From contig JAGAPD010000001.1 in assembly GCA_017623435.1 (NCBI GenBank), forward strand, positions 43,441 to 107,440: a stretch of 64,000 bases of DNA, in the 5' to 3' direction. The first letter of the stretch is position 1, and each line of letters starts with the position of its first letter. The notes under the pieces are model-generated. The model had not been told where the DNA came from. It saw only the letters and a program-made list of their open reading frames with translations, and searched no databases. Origin of the DNA: Clostridia bacterium. Lineage in GTDB: Bacteria; Bacillota; Clostridia; Christensenellales; Pumilibacteraceae. Made by a program: the position numbers and the translations under genes. Below are positions 34,174-42,140 of the stretch, piece by piece.

Positions 34174-35000
34174 ATAGCCACCTCGATTTTCTTGCCAAGA
34201 GGCGTGTAACGGTAGTCGACGAGTTCAAAATCGTCCACCGTAAAGTCGTAAAAATCGGTTACGTCGCGCTTGATTACGAGCTTGGGCGCAGGAAATTGCT
34301 CGCGGTCGAAAAGCTCCTTACAAAGCGGAATATGACGGTCGTAAACGTGCGCGTCCGCTATCACGTGAATGAACTCGCCCGGTTCAAGTCCGCAAACCTT
34401 TGCGAGCATAATTACGAGCATTGAATACTGAACGACGTTCCAGTTATTAGCCGTAAGCATATCCTGTGAACGCTGATTCAAAATCGCGTTAAGCTTGTTC
34501 CCCGTCACGTTAAAGGTCATCGAATAAGCGCAGGGATAAAGGTTCATTTCGCTTAAATCGGCGTGTACGTATATGTTCGTTATGATTCTGCGCGACTGCG
34601 GATTGTGTTTAAGATCGTAGATAACGCGGTCCACCTGATCGAAGTCGCCTTCCTTGTAGTGATGCTTTACGCCTAATTGATAGCCGTACGCCTTACCTAT
34701 CGTTCCACTCTCGTCCGCCCAGCTATCCCAGATATGAGAATTAAGATCACAAATGCGGTTGCTCTTCTTTTGCCAAATCCACAAAATCTCGTCAAGACAA
34801 GCCTTAAAATTAGTCTTTCTGACCGTGATAATGGGAAATTCTTCGGCAAGGTTATAGCGGTTTACGATACAAAACTTCTTCGTAGTATGAGCAGGCGTGC
34901 CGTCTTCCCAATGAGGACGGACCTCCAAGTTTTCGTCCGAAAAACCGTTTTCAATAATGTCCTTTAAGTTTTCAATAAAAATTTTATCCGCTCTACTCAT
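34170..35000 (-). CDS. thyA: Thymidylate synthase (ThyA type)
   Basis: A 276-residue enzyme that methylates dUMP to dTMP with methylene-tetrahydrofolate. The active cysteine is C157 in LYPCAYSMTF; SRRIITNIYV supplies the phosphate-binding arginines; LNQRSQDMLTANNWNVVQYS and HVIADAHVYDRH complete the site. The residue after the cysteine is Ala where E. coli ThyA has His, a change also known in other ThyA proteins. It overlaps mrnC by 8 bases and folA by 4. A dUTPase gene elsewhere in the window supplies dUMP. Confidence 0.95.
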   Translation of the reverse strand: MSRADKIFIENLKDIIENGFSDENLEVRPHWEDGTPAHTTKKFCIVNRYNLAEEFPIITVRKTNFKACLDEILWIWQKKSNRICDLNSHIWDSWADESGTIGKAYGYQLGVKHHYKEGDFDQVDRVIYDLKHNPQSRRIITNIYVHADLSEMNLYPCAYSMTFNVTGNKLNAILNQRSQDMLTANNWNVVQYSMLVIMLAKVCGLEPGEFIHVIADAHVYDRHIPLCKELFDREQFPAPKLVIKRDVTDFYDFTVDDFELVDYRYTPLGKKIEVAI

Positions 35001-35394
35001 TTTTTACTCCTTCGTCAATAATTTCAACGCACTTTCTCATCAGTTCGTTCAATCTCTCATTTTCACCCACTAACCTTAAATACCCCAAAACGCCTTCAAG
35101 CGCAGTCGCTTTTTTATAGTCGCTTAGTCCCGCGTTTTTCGCTTTCGACGTGTTATGCGCGTTACGGCATCTGCGCGCGATTTCTTTTTCCTTTTCGGTA
35201 AAAATCTCGCTAAGCGCGTCAAGCATAATCGCTTGCGAACGGGCGCACACGTATCCGTTAGCGCTTTTGTGCAAAGCTCCGCTTTTGCTGTCGTGACTAT
35301 TCACCAGTCTTTCGCGCACGAACAGCGTGAACACGCTATCGCCCAAAAAGGCAAGGGTAAGTGGATTCAATTGATTTGCGTCTTTAACTTCCAT
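34993..35394 (-). CDS. mrnC: Mini-ribonuclease 3
   Basis: A 133-residue RNase III catalytic domain without an RNA-binding domain; matures 23S rRNA ends in Firmicutes. LAFLGDSVFTLFVRERLV carries the first acidic site; YKKATALEGVLGYLRLVGENERL carries the second. The start codon lies six bases after a TATAAT box and there is no ribosome site, so the message is predicted to be leaderless. First gene of a tight operon with thyA, folA, rlmB, the MurK-like kinase and murQ. Confidence 0.93.
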   Translation of the reverse strand: MEVKDANQLNPLTLAFLGDSVFTLFVRERLVNSHDSKSGALHKSANGYVCARSQAIMLDALSEIFTEKEKEIARRCRNAHNTSKAKNAGLSDYKKATALEGVLGYLRLVGENERLNELMRKCVEIIDEGVKNE

Positions 35395-35400
35395 TTTTTT

Positions 35401-35429
35401 ATTATAACATATTCCGCTGAAAAAGCCAA
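35401..35429 (-). promoter_or_regulatory. Promoter of the mrnC operon (leaderless start)
   Basis: On the minus strand TTGGCT (35429-35424), 17 bp, TATAAT (35406-35401), AAAAAA, ATG (35394). The expected transcription start is the A of the start codon. Confidence 0.75.
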
Positions 35430-35447
35430 GTAAACGACGGTAAAACT

Positions 35448-36278
35448 TTATAAGTTTTCACCCTTCTTCTTTCTATACGCCAGCGGAGAAAGTCCCACGT
35501 ACTTTTTGAACATTTCGCTAAACCTCTCCACGCCCGTAAAGCCTACCGTGTACGCAATTTCAGTCACGCTAAGCGAGGGGCGCTCAATAAGCAGTTTTTC
35601 CGCTTTCGCCAAGCGCAGTTTAAGAAGGTAATTGTACGGCGAAACTCCCATTGCCGAGGCGAACAGCGTAGTAAAGTGCGACCGACTTACTCCCATTTCA
35701 TCAGCAAGACTTCCCACGTCGATAGGACGAAAATAATTGCTTTCCATAAAATTGACGGCGGAGGTGACGAGATCGGGTTTGCGCTCGTTAGACTTTTCAC
35801 TTTTCGCCAGCACGTCACCAAACGTGCGCAGAAGCAATGCGACGATTTTATAGGCAAACTCACCCTTGTTCAAGCATCCGTGATACAAGCTTTCCATTTC
35901 GAGCAAGGCGTCGTTGCTAACTGAAAAAACGCACTCGTCGCCAAGCACGCGACTTACGACGCTATCGGCAAGTTCGCCACTTATCCCCAGCCACATATAA
36001 GACCAAGGCGCGTTGTCGTCCGCGCGGTAATAGGTAAGCTCGTCAGGGCGAATCAAAAAGACCTGATTTTTCGATAAGGTAAAACGTCGTCCGCCACGCT
36101 CGAAAATTCCACTACCGCTTTTAACGAAATGGAATAAATAGTACGGGCGCACGGCAGGACCGTAAGAATGCCCCTTATCGCACTCCTCGTACCCAACGTC
36201 GCACACGTTGATGCCCGGCAAAATTTCCTTGTCGTCGCTAAACATCCACAGTAGCGAGCTCATTCTTTTCTCTGCCAT
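35448..36278 (-). CDS. AraC-family transcriptional regulator
   Basis: A 276-residue regulator. An N-terminal cupin-like sensor (YYLFHFVKSGSGIFERGGRRFTLSKNQVFLIRPDE, about 45-80) and a C-terminal double HTH: SLADEMGVSRSHFTTLFASAMGVSPYNYLLKLRLAKAEKLL and VTEIAYTVGFTGVERFSEMFKKYVGLSPLAYRKK. Such proteins usually sense a sugar and activate nearby catabolic genes. The PHP-dehydrogenase-PfkB operon lies directly upstream on the same strand and is the obvious target. It has its own promoter. Confidence 0.92.
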   Translation of the reverse strand: MAEKRMSSLLWMFSDDKEILPGINVCDVGYEECDKGHSYGPAVRPYYLFHFVKSGSGIFERGGRRFTLSKNQVFLIRPDELTYYRADDNAPWSYMWLGISGELADSVVSRVLGDECVFSVSNDALLEMESLYHGCLNKGEFAYKIVALLLRTFGDVLAKSEKSNERKPDLVTSAVNFMESNYFRPIDVGSLADEMGVSRSHFTTLFASAMGVSPYNYLLKLRLAKAEKLLIERPSLSVTEIAYTVGFTGVERFSEMFKKYVGLSPLAYRKKKGENL

Positions 36279-36314
36279 AAACTTACTCCCTCGTAATTAA
36301 CGTACTTTGCAATT

Positions 36315-36344
36315 AATATACCATTTTTTATAGCAATTTGTCAA
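36315..36344 (-). promoter_or_regulatory. Sigma-A promoter of the AraC-family gene
   Basis: On the minus strand TTGACA (36344-36339), 18 bp, TATATT (36320-36315). Confidence 0.7.
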
Positions 36345-36352
36345 TACAAAAA

Positions 36353-36380
36353 AAGACTTGACGGTAAGTCAAGTCCTTTT
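36353..36380 (-). terminator. Terminator of the PHP-dehydrogenase-PfkB operon
   Basis: GACTTGAC / GTCAAGTC (36355-36375) around a 5-nt loop, flanked by A and T tracts that extend the stem, right after the PfkB stop codon. Confidence 0.88.
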
Positions 36381-36384
36381 TCCT

Positions 36385-37299
36385 TTATAATCTTTTTTGA
36401 ACCTCGTCTATCGTCGGCAGAGCGTCAATCGCGCCCTTTTTCTCGGTCGCGAGCGCACCAACTGCGTTAGCGAACCTCAATATTTCGTTCATTATTTTTG
36501 GGCTTTTAACGCCCGTTTTATCAAAAACGACGGGGTACGTGGTATCCAGTTTTGTTAAAACTGCGCCGTAGAAGGCGTCACCTGCGCCAGTAGTATCCAC
36601 CACGTTTACGGATATAGAATCAGCGCTACCGCTATCGCCGTTCATCAGCCATTTACTACCTTTTTTACCCAAGGTAATCAAAACGAGCTTGTCTTTTAAT
36701 GAATTGATATATTCCTCGCCAAAAATTTCCACTTCTTCCTGCGAAAATTTTACGATATCGGCAAATTCTATCATTTGCTTGAAAACGCCTATTGCCTCGC
36801 TCTCGCTACTGAATATATCGCTACGGTAATTGACGTCAAAGCTTATCGTTTTATTAGCGTTTTTCGCCTTTTGGGCTAAATTACGCGCGTACGTCCTGCC
36901 CGTTTCCTTACCAAGCATAAGCGAGCCGATATGAATTATACTTGCGCTATCAAGCAATTTTTCGTCAATTTCATCAAGCATATAATCAGCGGTATGACTG
37001 CGGTAAAAACAAAAGGAGCGCTCGCCACTCTCGTCGTGCGACACGAAAGCAAGCGTGGTATTCGCGTCACCGCGCACCGTGATATAGTCGCCTAAATCAA
37101 ACTGACGGGCATAGTCGATCAAAAATTTACCCACGAGGTCGTTTCCCACCGCGCCCACGAATTTGACTTCTCCGCCCAGCTTTTTGATAGCACAACTGAG
37201 GTTAAAGGGCGCACCGCCAGCCTTTTGCTGATAGGTAGTTTCGCCGTCCTGCGTCACGCCCATCATATCCGCTAAAATTTCGCCAACGCTTACTATCAT
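36385..37299 (-). CDS. PfkB-family sugar kinase (fructokinase-like)
   Basis: A 304-residue kinase. GGAPFNLSCAIKKLGG near residue 28 is the PfkB N-terminal motif; VVDTTGAGDAFYGAVL (about 233-248) holds the catalytic Asp and anion hole. Similar to bacterial fructokinases, but the sugar cannot be fixed from sequence alone. Its start overlaps the stop of the dehydrogenase gene (TAATG), suggesting that it phosphorylates the ketose made by that enzyme. Confidence 0.9.
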   Translation of the reverse strand: MIVSVGEILADMMGVTQDGETTYQQKAGGAPFNLSCAIKKLGGEVKFVGAVGNDLVGKFLIDYARQFDLGDYITVRGDANTTLAFVSHDESGERSFCFYRSHTADYMLDEIDEKLLDSASIIHIGSLMLGKETGRTYARNLAQKAKNANKTISFDVNYRSDIFSSESEAIGVFKQMIEFADIVKFSQEEVEIFGEEYINSLKDKLVLITLGKKGSKWLMNGDSGSADSISVNVVDTTGAGDAFYGAVLTKLDTTYPVVFDKTGVKSPKIMNEILRFANAVGALATEKKGAIDALPTIDEVQKRL

Positions 37300-38333
37300 T
37301 ACTTACTCTCCAACCACGGACAAATGATGAATTTACCTTTCGCGCGTTCTTTTCCGTCCGAAAGAATGGAAGGAAGTTCTTCTAAGGGCGCAACGCGATA
37401 AACCATACTGCTGACGTCCACTCTGTTCGCGTCGATTAAGTCGATCGCCCTCTTTTGCGTGTAGGGGTTGATATACGACGCCGTGATGATAAGCTCTTTC
37501 TTGAAAATCTCAAAGGGTTTGATGGAAATCTCGTCGCCAGGTGCAGTAAGACCAAAAAGCATAACGGTTGCCTTATTGCCCGCAAGATCGATTGCCTGCG
37601 ACATAGTAGAAGGCTTACCCACGCACTCGATTACCGTGCTAATTCTCTCAACGCCCTCTTGCGCCAAAACTTCCTTGACGTTTTGAGTGAGCGGATCAAT
37701 GCAGATATCCGCGCCCAAAGCCTTTGCCTCCTCGCGCTTTTTAGCAACCGGCTCAAGAAGTATTATTTTGCCTGCGCCTGAAATGCGCGCAAGCTGGAGC
37801 ATAAGCAGTCCTATCATTCCTCCGCCGATTACCAAAACGGTGTCGCCACAGGAAATATTGCACATATCAATGCCGTGCAAACAGCACGCAAGCGGTTCAG
37901 TCATAGCCGCACGCTCGTAAGTCGTGCTATCAGCAATCTTGTAAACTTGCGACTGCGGTACTGCGCAGTACTGTGCAAAACCGCCGTTAACGACCGTGCC
38001 GATTCCGCCCATATTTTCGCAGTAATGTCCGATACCGCTCTTACAGTAATAGCACTCGCCACACATCTCGTTGGGATCAACGCAAACTCTATCGCCCACC
38101 TTTACCGCGGTAACGCCCTCGCCGATTTCCTCAACGATACCTGCAAACTCGTGTCCGAGCGCAGTACCGACGGGCGTAGGCGCAGCGCCCTCGTCCCCGT
38201 TAAAAATATGCACGTCCGTACCGCAAATTCCACAAGCCATTACCTTAATAAGCACCTGACCTGTTTTTGCGGTAGGCTTTTCAATCTCTTGCACTCTTAA
38301 ATCGTGCTTGCCGTAAAAAACTGCTGCTTTCAT
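37299..38333 (-). CDS. Zinc-dependent polyol/sugar dehydrogenase
   Basis: A 344-residue medium-chain dehydrogenase of the sorbitol/threonine dehydrogenase group. CGICGTDVHIF (about 33-43), GHEFAGIVEEIG (catalytic zinc His-Glu), DPNEMCGECYYCKSGIGHYCEN (four structural-zinc Cys), VIGGGMIGLLMLQLA (NAD). With the downstream fructokinase-like gene it could oxidise a sugar alcohol to a ketose and pass it to phosphorylation; the substrate is inferred. AAGGAG precedes the start. Confidence 0.9.
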   Translation of the reverse strand: MKAAVFYGKHDLRVQEIEKPTAKTGQVLIKVMACGICGTDVHIFNGDEGAAPTPVGTALGHEFAGIVEEIGEGVTAVKVGDRVCVDPNEMCGECYYCKSGIGHYCENMGGIGTVVNGGFAQYCAVPQSQVYKIADSTTYERAAMTEPLACCLHGIDMCNISCGDTVLVIGGGMIGLLMLQLARISGAGKIILLEPVAKKREEAKALGADICIDPLTQNVKEVLAQEGVERISTVIECVGKPSTMSQAIDLAGNKATVMLFGLTAPGDEISIKPFEIFKKELIITASYINPYTQKRAIDLIDANRVDVSSMVYRVAPLEELPSILSDGKERAKGKFIICPWLESK

Positions 38334-38343
38334 CTTTCTCTCC

Positions 38344-39162
38344 TTAAATTTCTATCGCGATAGGCTGACGGCGCTTATAGTAGTACACCTTGTCAAAGCC
38401 TATCTTTTTAAGCATCTCAATAGTCTCGTCAAAATAGTTGCCTACGCGCTCAAAAGCGTGCGCGTCCGAGCCAAGCGTAATCCTTCTTCCGCCAAGGTCG
38501 TAGTAAAGCTGGACTACCCATTCGCCCGGTAAATACTTGCCGTAAAATCCACCCAAGCCAGAGGTGTTAACCTCAAGCGCTTTGTCCTTTTTGATGATAA
38601 GTTGCAAGATTTCTTTTACTATACCGTAAAGCTTACTCTCGTCCACCTTTCTTTTGAATTTTCCCTCGATATAGCGAAGCGGACAGGTCAAATGCGCTAT
38701 GACGTCCCCCTCGATTTTTTCAACGGTCTGTTTTACCTCGTCCAAATAATCAAGCATATAATCAAGCAAAAACTGATCGCTTTCAACCGAAAAATCTATC
38801 TCGCTATAAGGAATTTTCTGACTGCCAAAAAGCGTATGATGTACCGAGCAAATAACGACGTCGTAATCGCGCGCGGAAAAAAGTCTTTTTACTTCGCTAT
38901 CGTTACGAATACCCTCGCCAAGCTCCACGCCCGTCAAAATTTCAAGGTCAGGATACTTTTCGCGCAGTTTGACTACTTCGTCGTAGCAAGCAACGATATC
39001 GCTAACCTGATCCTTTCTGTCCACCCAAAGCATATTGCTGTGGTCGGTAAAGGCAATTCCTTTAAGCCCTAATTCAACCGCTCTTTTGCACGAATTTTCA
39101 GGTTCGTTTTTCGAGTCCTGCGAATATTTAGTATGAGTATGTAAATCAACAAGTCCTTTCAT
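38344..39162 (-). CDS. PHP-domain phosphoesterase (histidinol-phosphatase-like)
   Basis: A 272-residue PHP metal-dependent phosphatase. Metal motifs DLHTHTKYSQD (about 5-15), GIAFTDHSN, HHTLFG, the VIAHLTCPLRY region and a final GSDAHAFERVG. The family includes HisK-type histidinol phosphatases and other phosphoesterases; no his genes are near, and its place ahead of a dehydrogenase and sugar kinase suggests a sugar phosphate substrate. The frame is open 53 codons upstream, but that part crosses the promoter and terminator. The ATG at 39162 is seven bases from a -10 box with no ribosome site, so it is predicted to be leaderless. Confidence 0.85.
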   Translation of the reverse strand: MKGLVDLHTHTKYSQDSKNEPENSCKRAVELGLKGIAFTDHSNMLWVDRKDQVSDIVACYDEVVKLREKYPDLEILTGVELGEGIRNDSEVKRLFSARDYDVVICSVHHTLFGSQKIPYSEIDFSVESDQFLLDYMLDYLDEVKQTVEKIEGDVIAHLTCPLRYIEGKFKRKVDESKLYGIVKEILQLIIKKDKALEVNTSGLGGFYGKYLPGEWVVQLYYDLGGRRITLGSDAHAFERVGNYFDETIEMLKKIGFDKVYYYKRRQPIAIEI

Positions 39163-39169
39163 AAGCAAA

Positions 39170-39198
39170 ATTTTACCACTCCATTTTCCGTTTGTCAA
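39170..39198 (-). promoter_or_regulatory. Promoter of the PHP-dehydrogenase-PfkB operon (leaderless start)
   Basis: On the minus strand TTGACA (39198-39193), 17 bp, TAAAAT (39175-39170), seven bases, ATG (39162). Confidence 0.78.
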
Positions 39199-39201
39199 GC
39201 A

Positions 39202-39232
39202 AAAACGGCGTACTACGTAGTACACCGTTTTG
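39202..39232 (-). terminator. ACGU-loop terminator of the CorC-type gene
   Basis: AAAACGGCGTACT / AGTACACCGTTTT around loop ACGT (39215-39218). The C.A mismatch on the plus strand is U.G in the minus-strand RNA, on which both neighbours are transcribed. It ends four bases before the next promoter. Confidence 0.86.
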
Positions 39233-39238
39233 AATTTT

Positions 39239-40507
39239 TTATTCCTCTTCTTCCTGTTCCTCGTCCACGAGCGTAACTTTAACTTCCTGAACGTGTTTTG
39301 CGCTTGCCTTAGTGACCTCAATAGTCAGTTTTTCAAGGTTAAGCACTTCACCAACCTCGGGAATTTTGTCCATAAGCTCGATAACGAAACCACTAACGGT
39401 GGTTGCCGAAATATCCTCAGGACTAGTAAGCTCAAGCTTTTCAAACATCTCTTCTACGTTCTCGTCGCCCGATACGATAAAGTTTTTGTCGTCGATAGGA
39501 CGGAAAAGAATTTCGATCTCGTCGTGCTCGTCGTAGATTTCACCAACGAGCTCTTCCAAAATGTCTTCAAGCGTTACGATACCTTCCGTTCCGCCGAACT
39601 CGTCAACGACTATCGCCATATGGATTTTCGCCTTTTGGAGCATACGGAGTACGGTAGAAATTTTCATTGACGAAGACACGCACACGGAGGGCTGAATAAT
39701 GGATTTAACCGATTTGCCACCGTCGTGAAGAAGCGCGTAAAAATCCTTTTCGTGAATAACGCCCACTACCGCGTCGATAGTTTCGCTATACACGGGCATA
39801 CGCGAAAAGCCGTTTTCGGTAAAACTTTTGTAGATGCTCTCCATCTCGGCGTTTTCCTCAACCGCAATAACGTTTACGCGCGGAATCATAACGTCCTTTA
39901 CGTCTAAGTCCTCAAACTCGATTGCCGAGCGGATAAGTTGCGATTCGTGTTCAGCAATTTCGCCCTCGCTTTCCGCCGTTTCAACGATAGTAAGAAGCTC
40001 GTCTTCGGTAACTGACGAAGTCTTTTCGAACTTGAACATCTTGCGAAGTAACCACTTCCAACCGCTGAAAATGAAGTTGATCGGAAGGAGCGCGTACATA
40101 AAGAATTTAAGCAAGGGATAAAAAGCCATTGCGCACGCTTCCGGCTTTTCTTTTGCAAAAAGCTTGGGGGTAATTTCACCGAAGATAAGCACTACTACCG
40201 TCAAAACGAGAGTAGATACCGTCGCCGCCAAACTCGCGTTAAGTATAAGCGAAGTGAAAAGAAGCGTTGCAAGCGAAGACGCCGTGATGTTTACGATATT
40301 GTTACCCACCAAAATCGTGGATAAAATTTTGTCAAAGTTTTCGGTCTCACGCAAAACCTTGCCTGCGCGCTTATTCCCGTTTTGCTCCATATTGAGCAAG
40401 CGGATTTTGTTCACCGAAGTGTACGCCATTTCCGACGCCGAGAAAAATCCCGAAAAAACGATTAAAAATACGATTGCAAGTAATAGACCTATTTGCCCAC
40501 CGTCCAT
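39239..40507 (-). CDS. CNNM/CorC-HlyC family membrane protein (hemolysin-like)
   Basis: A 422-residue protein with an N-terminal DUF21/CNNM membrane domain (spans in about 1-150; GFFSASEMAYTSVNKIRLL motif), two CBS repeats (VMIPRVNVIAVEENAEMESIY and VIQPSVCVSSSMKISTVLRML, about 200-330), FGGTEGIVTLEDILEELVGEI, and a C-terminal CorC_HlyC domain. Family members act in magnesium or cobalt efflux and homeostasis. The AAGGAG site is about 15 bases from the ATG, unusually far. A leader of about 190 nt with an internal terminator precedes it. Confidence 0.92.
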   Translation of the reverse strand: MDGGQIGLLLAIVFLIVFSGFFSASEMAYTSVNKIRLLNMEQNGNKRAGKVLRETENFDKILSTILVGNNIVNITASSLATLLFTSLILNASLAATVSTLVLTVVVLIFGEITPKLFAKEKPEACAMAFYPLLKFFMYALLPINFIFSGWKWLLRKMFKFEKTSSVTEDELLTIVETAESEGEIAEHESQLIRSAIEFEDLDVKDVMIPRVNVIAVEENAEMESIYKSFTENGFSRMPVYSETIDAVVGVIHEKDFYALLHDGGKSVKSIIQPSVCVSSSMKISTVLRMLQKAKIHMAIVVDEFGGTEGIVTLEDILEELVGEIYDEHDEIEILFRPIDDKNFIVSGDENVEEMFEKLELTSPEDISATTVSGFVIELMDKIPEVGEVLNLEKLTIEVTKASAKHVQEVKVTLVDEEQEEEE

Positions 40508-40698
40508 GATTTAGAAAAAATTCTCCTTATTTTTTTGGCTTTCCAGCCGAATATTTAGGTTTTTTGATAACGAAAAAATGCAGCGCAAAAAACGCCGCTT
40601 ATTTAAGCACTACTTTCCTTTTAATATATCCGTGCAACTTCGAGGGGGAACGTCGCCGGTATTGTCGCCTAAAATCATCATTACTTGAAAATACCTAT
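40508..40698 (-). promoter_or_regulatory. Long structured leader with internal terminator (riboswitch candidate)
   Basis: About 190 nt from the predicted start (near 40698) to the CorC-type gene. The first half (40620-40698) contains AGGCGACAATACCGGCGACG and CCCCCTCGAAG pieces with pairing potential. A GCGGCG/CGCTGC hairpin (40598-40580) follows and leads into ATTTTTTCG, an intrinsic-terminator pattern inside the leader. A further hairpin GGCTGGAAAGCC and A7 precede AAGGAG. I do not recognise a known riboswitch class, including the M-box. Confidence 0.5.
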
Positions 40699-40704
40699 GT
40701 TGAA

Positions 40705-40733
40705 ATTATACCATATACTTAATGATTTTGCAA
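40705..40733 (-). promoter_or_regulatory. Sigma-A promoter of the CorC-type gene
   Basis: On the minus strand TTGCAA (40733-40728), 17 bp, TATAAT (40710-40705), about 200 bp from the start codon. Confidence 0.75.
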
Positions 40734-40869
40734 GGGTTTTTGTGAATTTTATCTGAAATTATATTAAAATTAGTCGATTTTTTACCCCGAATTTGACTTT
40801 TTTACCTGCTTGCCCCTTATCTTAACCAAAAAATTCTTTTTATTAGCGCAAAAATGTTATTCATTTTAA

Positions 40870-40898
40870 TTGATTTTTGCAGTCAATAATAGTATAAT
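40870..40898 (+). promoter_or_regulatory. Sigma-A promoter of the YitT-family gene
   Basis: TTGATT (40870-40875), 17 bp, TATAAT (40893-40898). Confidence 0.78.
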
Positions 40899-40918
40899 CT
40901 ATGTGCATTGAGGTGAGT

Positions 40919-41782
40919 ATGGACAAACAAAAGAAAGAATTTATTTTGGGCGAAATCCGTCGATATTTTTTTATGGTCGTCGGCTGTTTTTTGTACGCGC
41001 TAAGCCTACAAATGTTTCTTATCCCCAACAAAATCGTTGGCGGTGGCGTAAGCGGTGCGGCGTCGCTTATTGAAATAGTAACCTCGCTCCCAGCCGGATT
41101 ATTCATTATCGCCATCAACGCGCCCATTTTGATTTTCGGCTTTAAGCTGATGGGCTGGAAATTTATTTTGCGCTGTTTTATCACGACGACTACTCTTGGT
41201 CTCGTGACCGAGCTTTTGTCCTGGTTTACACCCGTCATTACCTCCAACCCTCTTCTTGCTGCGGCGTACGGCGGAATTCTTCAGGGCGTAAGCGTAGGCT
41301 TTTTTATCAAGTACGAAACGAGCAGCGGCGGCACGGAGCTACTGGGCAGACTGACTCACCACTTAATACCGCGCGGTAGCATTGCCACTCACGTAGCGGT
41401 AATCGACGCAATAGTCGTAATCGTGGGCGCAATAGTTTTGCAAAATCCCGAAAACATTTTGTACGCGCTTATCCTGATTTTCATCAGCGCAAAAGTAAGC
41501 GATATGATCGTCGTGGGACTGAGCAAAGCCAAAATGTGCTACATCATCACCACTAAGGCGGAGGAAATTTCCGAATTCCTTATTGCCAACAGTCCGCGTG
41601 GCGTAACGCTAATTAACGGCGAGGGAATGTTTTCCAAAACGCCCCGTGGCGTACTGATGACCTGCATCAAAAGCAATCAGGTCTCTCACCTAAAAGCATG
41701 CATTCATAAGCTTGACGAGAACGCTTTCGTTATCGTAACGGACGCTAACGAGGTGTACGGAAAAGGATTCAAAAATATCTAA
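40919..41782 (+). CDS. YitT-family membrane protein
   Basis: A 287-residue protein: five to six hydrophobic spans in the first ~190 residues (FFMVVGCFLYALSLQMFLIPN, GGGVSGAASLIEIV, GLFIIAINAPILIFGF, LLAAAYGGILQGVSVGF with the SSGGTELL motif) and a C-terminal DUF2179 domain (ITTKAEEISEFLI...GVTLINGEGMF). Members are common in Firmicutes, several copies per genome, and mostly of unknown transport role. GAGGTGA before 40919 sets the start. It ends at a terminator shared with acpP. Confidence 0.9.
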   Translation: MDKQKKEFILGEIRRYFFMVVGCFLYALSLQMFLIPNKIVGGGVSGAASLIEIVTSLPAGLFIIAINAPILIFGFKLMGWKFILRCFITTTTLGLVTELLSWFTPVITSNPLLAAAYGGILQGVSVGFFIKYETSSGGTELLGRLTHHLIPRGSIATHVAVIDAIVVIVGAIVLQNPENILYALILIFISAKVSDMIVVGLSKAKMCYIITTKAEEISEFLIANSPRGVTLINGEGMFSKTPRGVLMTCIKSNQVSHLKACIHKLDENAFVIVTDANEVYGKGFKNI

Positions 41783-41789
41783 ATATAGC

Positions 41790-41819
41790 AAAACGGACTA
41801 CCACGTGGTAGCCCGTTTT
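41790..41819. terminator. ACGU-loop terminator between yitT-like gene and acpP
   Basis: AAAACGGACTACC / GGTAGCCCGTTTT around loop ACGT (41803-41806); A.C on plus is G.U on minus. Convergent genes. Confidence 0.86.
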
Positions 41820-41832
41820 ATTTTTCGTTTAA

Positions 41833-42051
41833 TTATTTCGTAAGCTCTTCGATCATTGCAATAAGCTCGTCAACAGTATCAACCTTCACGTCGTCGGGGA
41901 AGGTGATATCGAACTTTTCTTCGATTGCCATAACGAGTTCTACTTTGTCCAAGGAATCAAATCCAAGGTCAGTAAAGCTGTCGCCACGGTTAAGGTTGCC
42001 TTCGCCACGGTATTCCTGTGCGATTTCGTTAAGTTGTGCTAAAATATCCAT
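41833..42051 (-). CDS. acpP: Acyl carrier protein
   Basis: A 72-residue acidic four-helix carrier for fatty acid chains. The phosphopantetheine serine is S33 in LGFDSLDKVELVMAIEEKF. Normal length. It stands alone, away from fab genes, with its own consensus promoter and GGAGG ribosome site, so it may be the main ACP or a dedicated one. Confidence 0.94.
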   Translation of the reverse strand: MDILAQLNEIAQEYRGEGNLNRGDSFTDLGFDSLDKVELVMAIEEKFDITFPDDVKVDTVDELIAMIEELTK

Positions 42052-42107
42052 ATTTCATAATCCTCCGTTTGATTGAGCGCAGTTGCGCGTAAATTATTGA
42101 TAGTTAC

Positions 42108-42136
42108 ATTATACACATATTTATGCGTTTTGTCAA
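42108..42136 (-). promoter_or_regulatory. Sigma-A promoter of acpP
   Basis: On the minus strand TTGACA (42136-42131), 17 bp, TATAAT (42113-42108). Confidence 0.87.
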
Positions 42137-42140
42137 ACGT

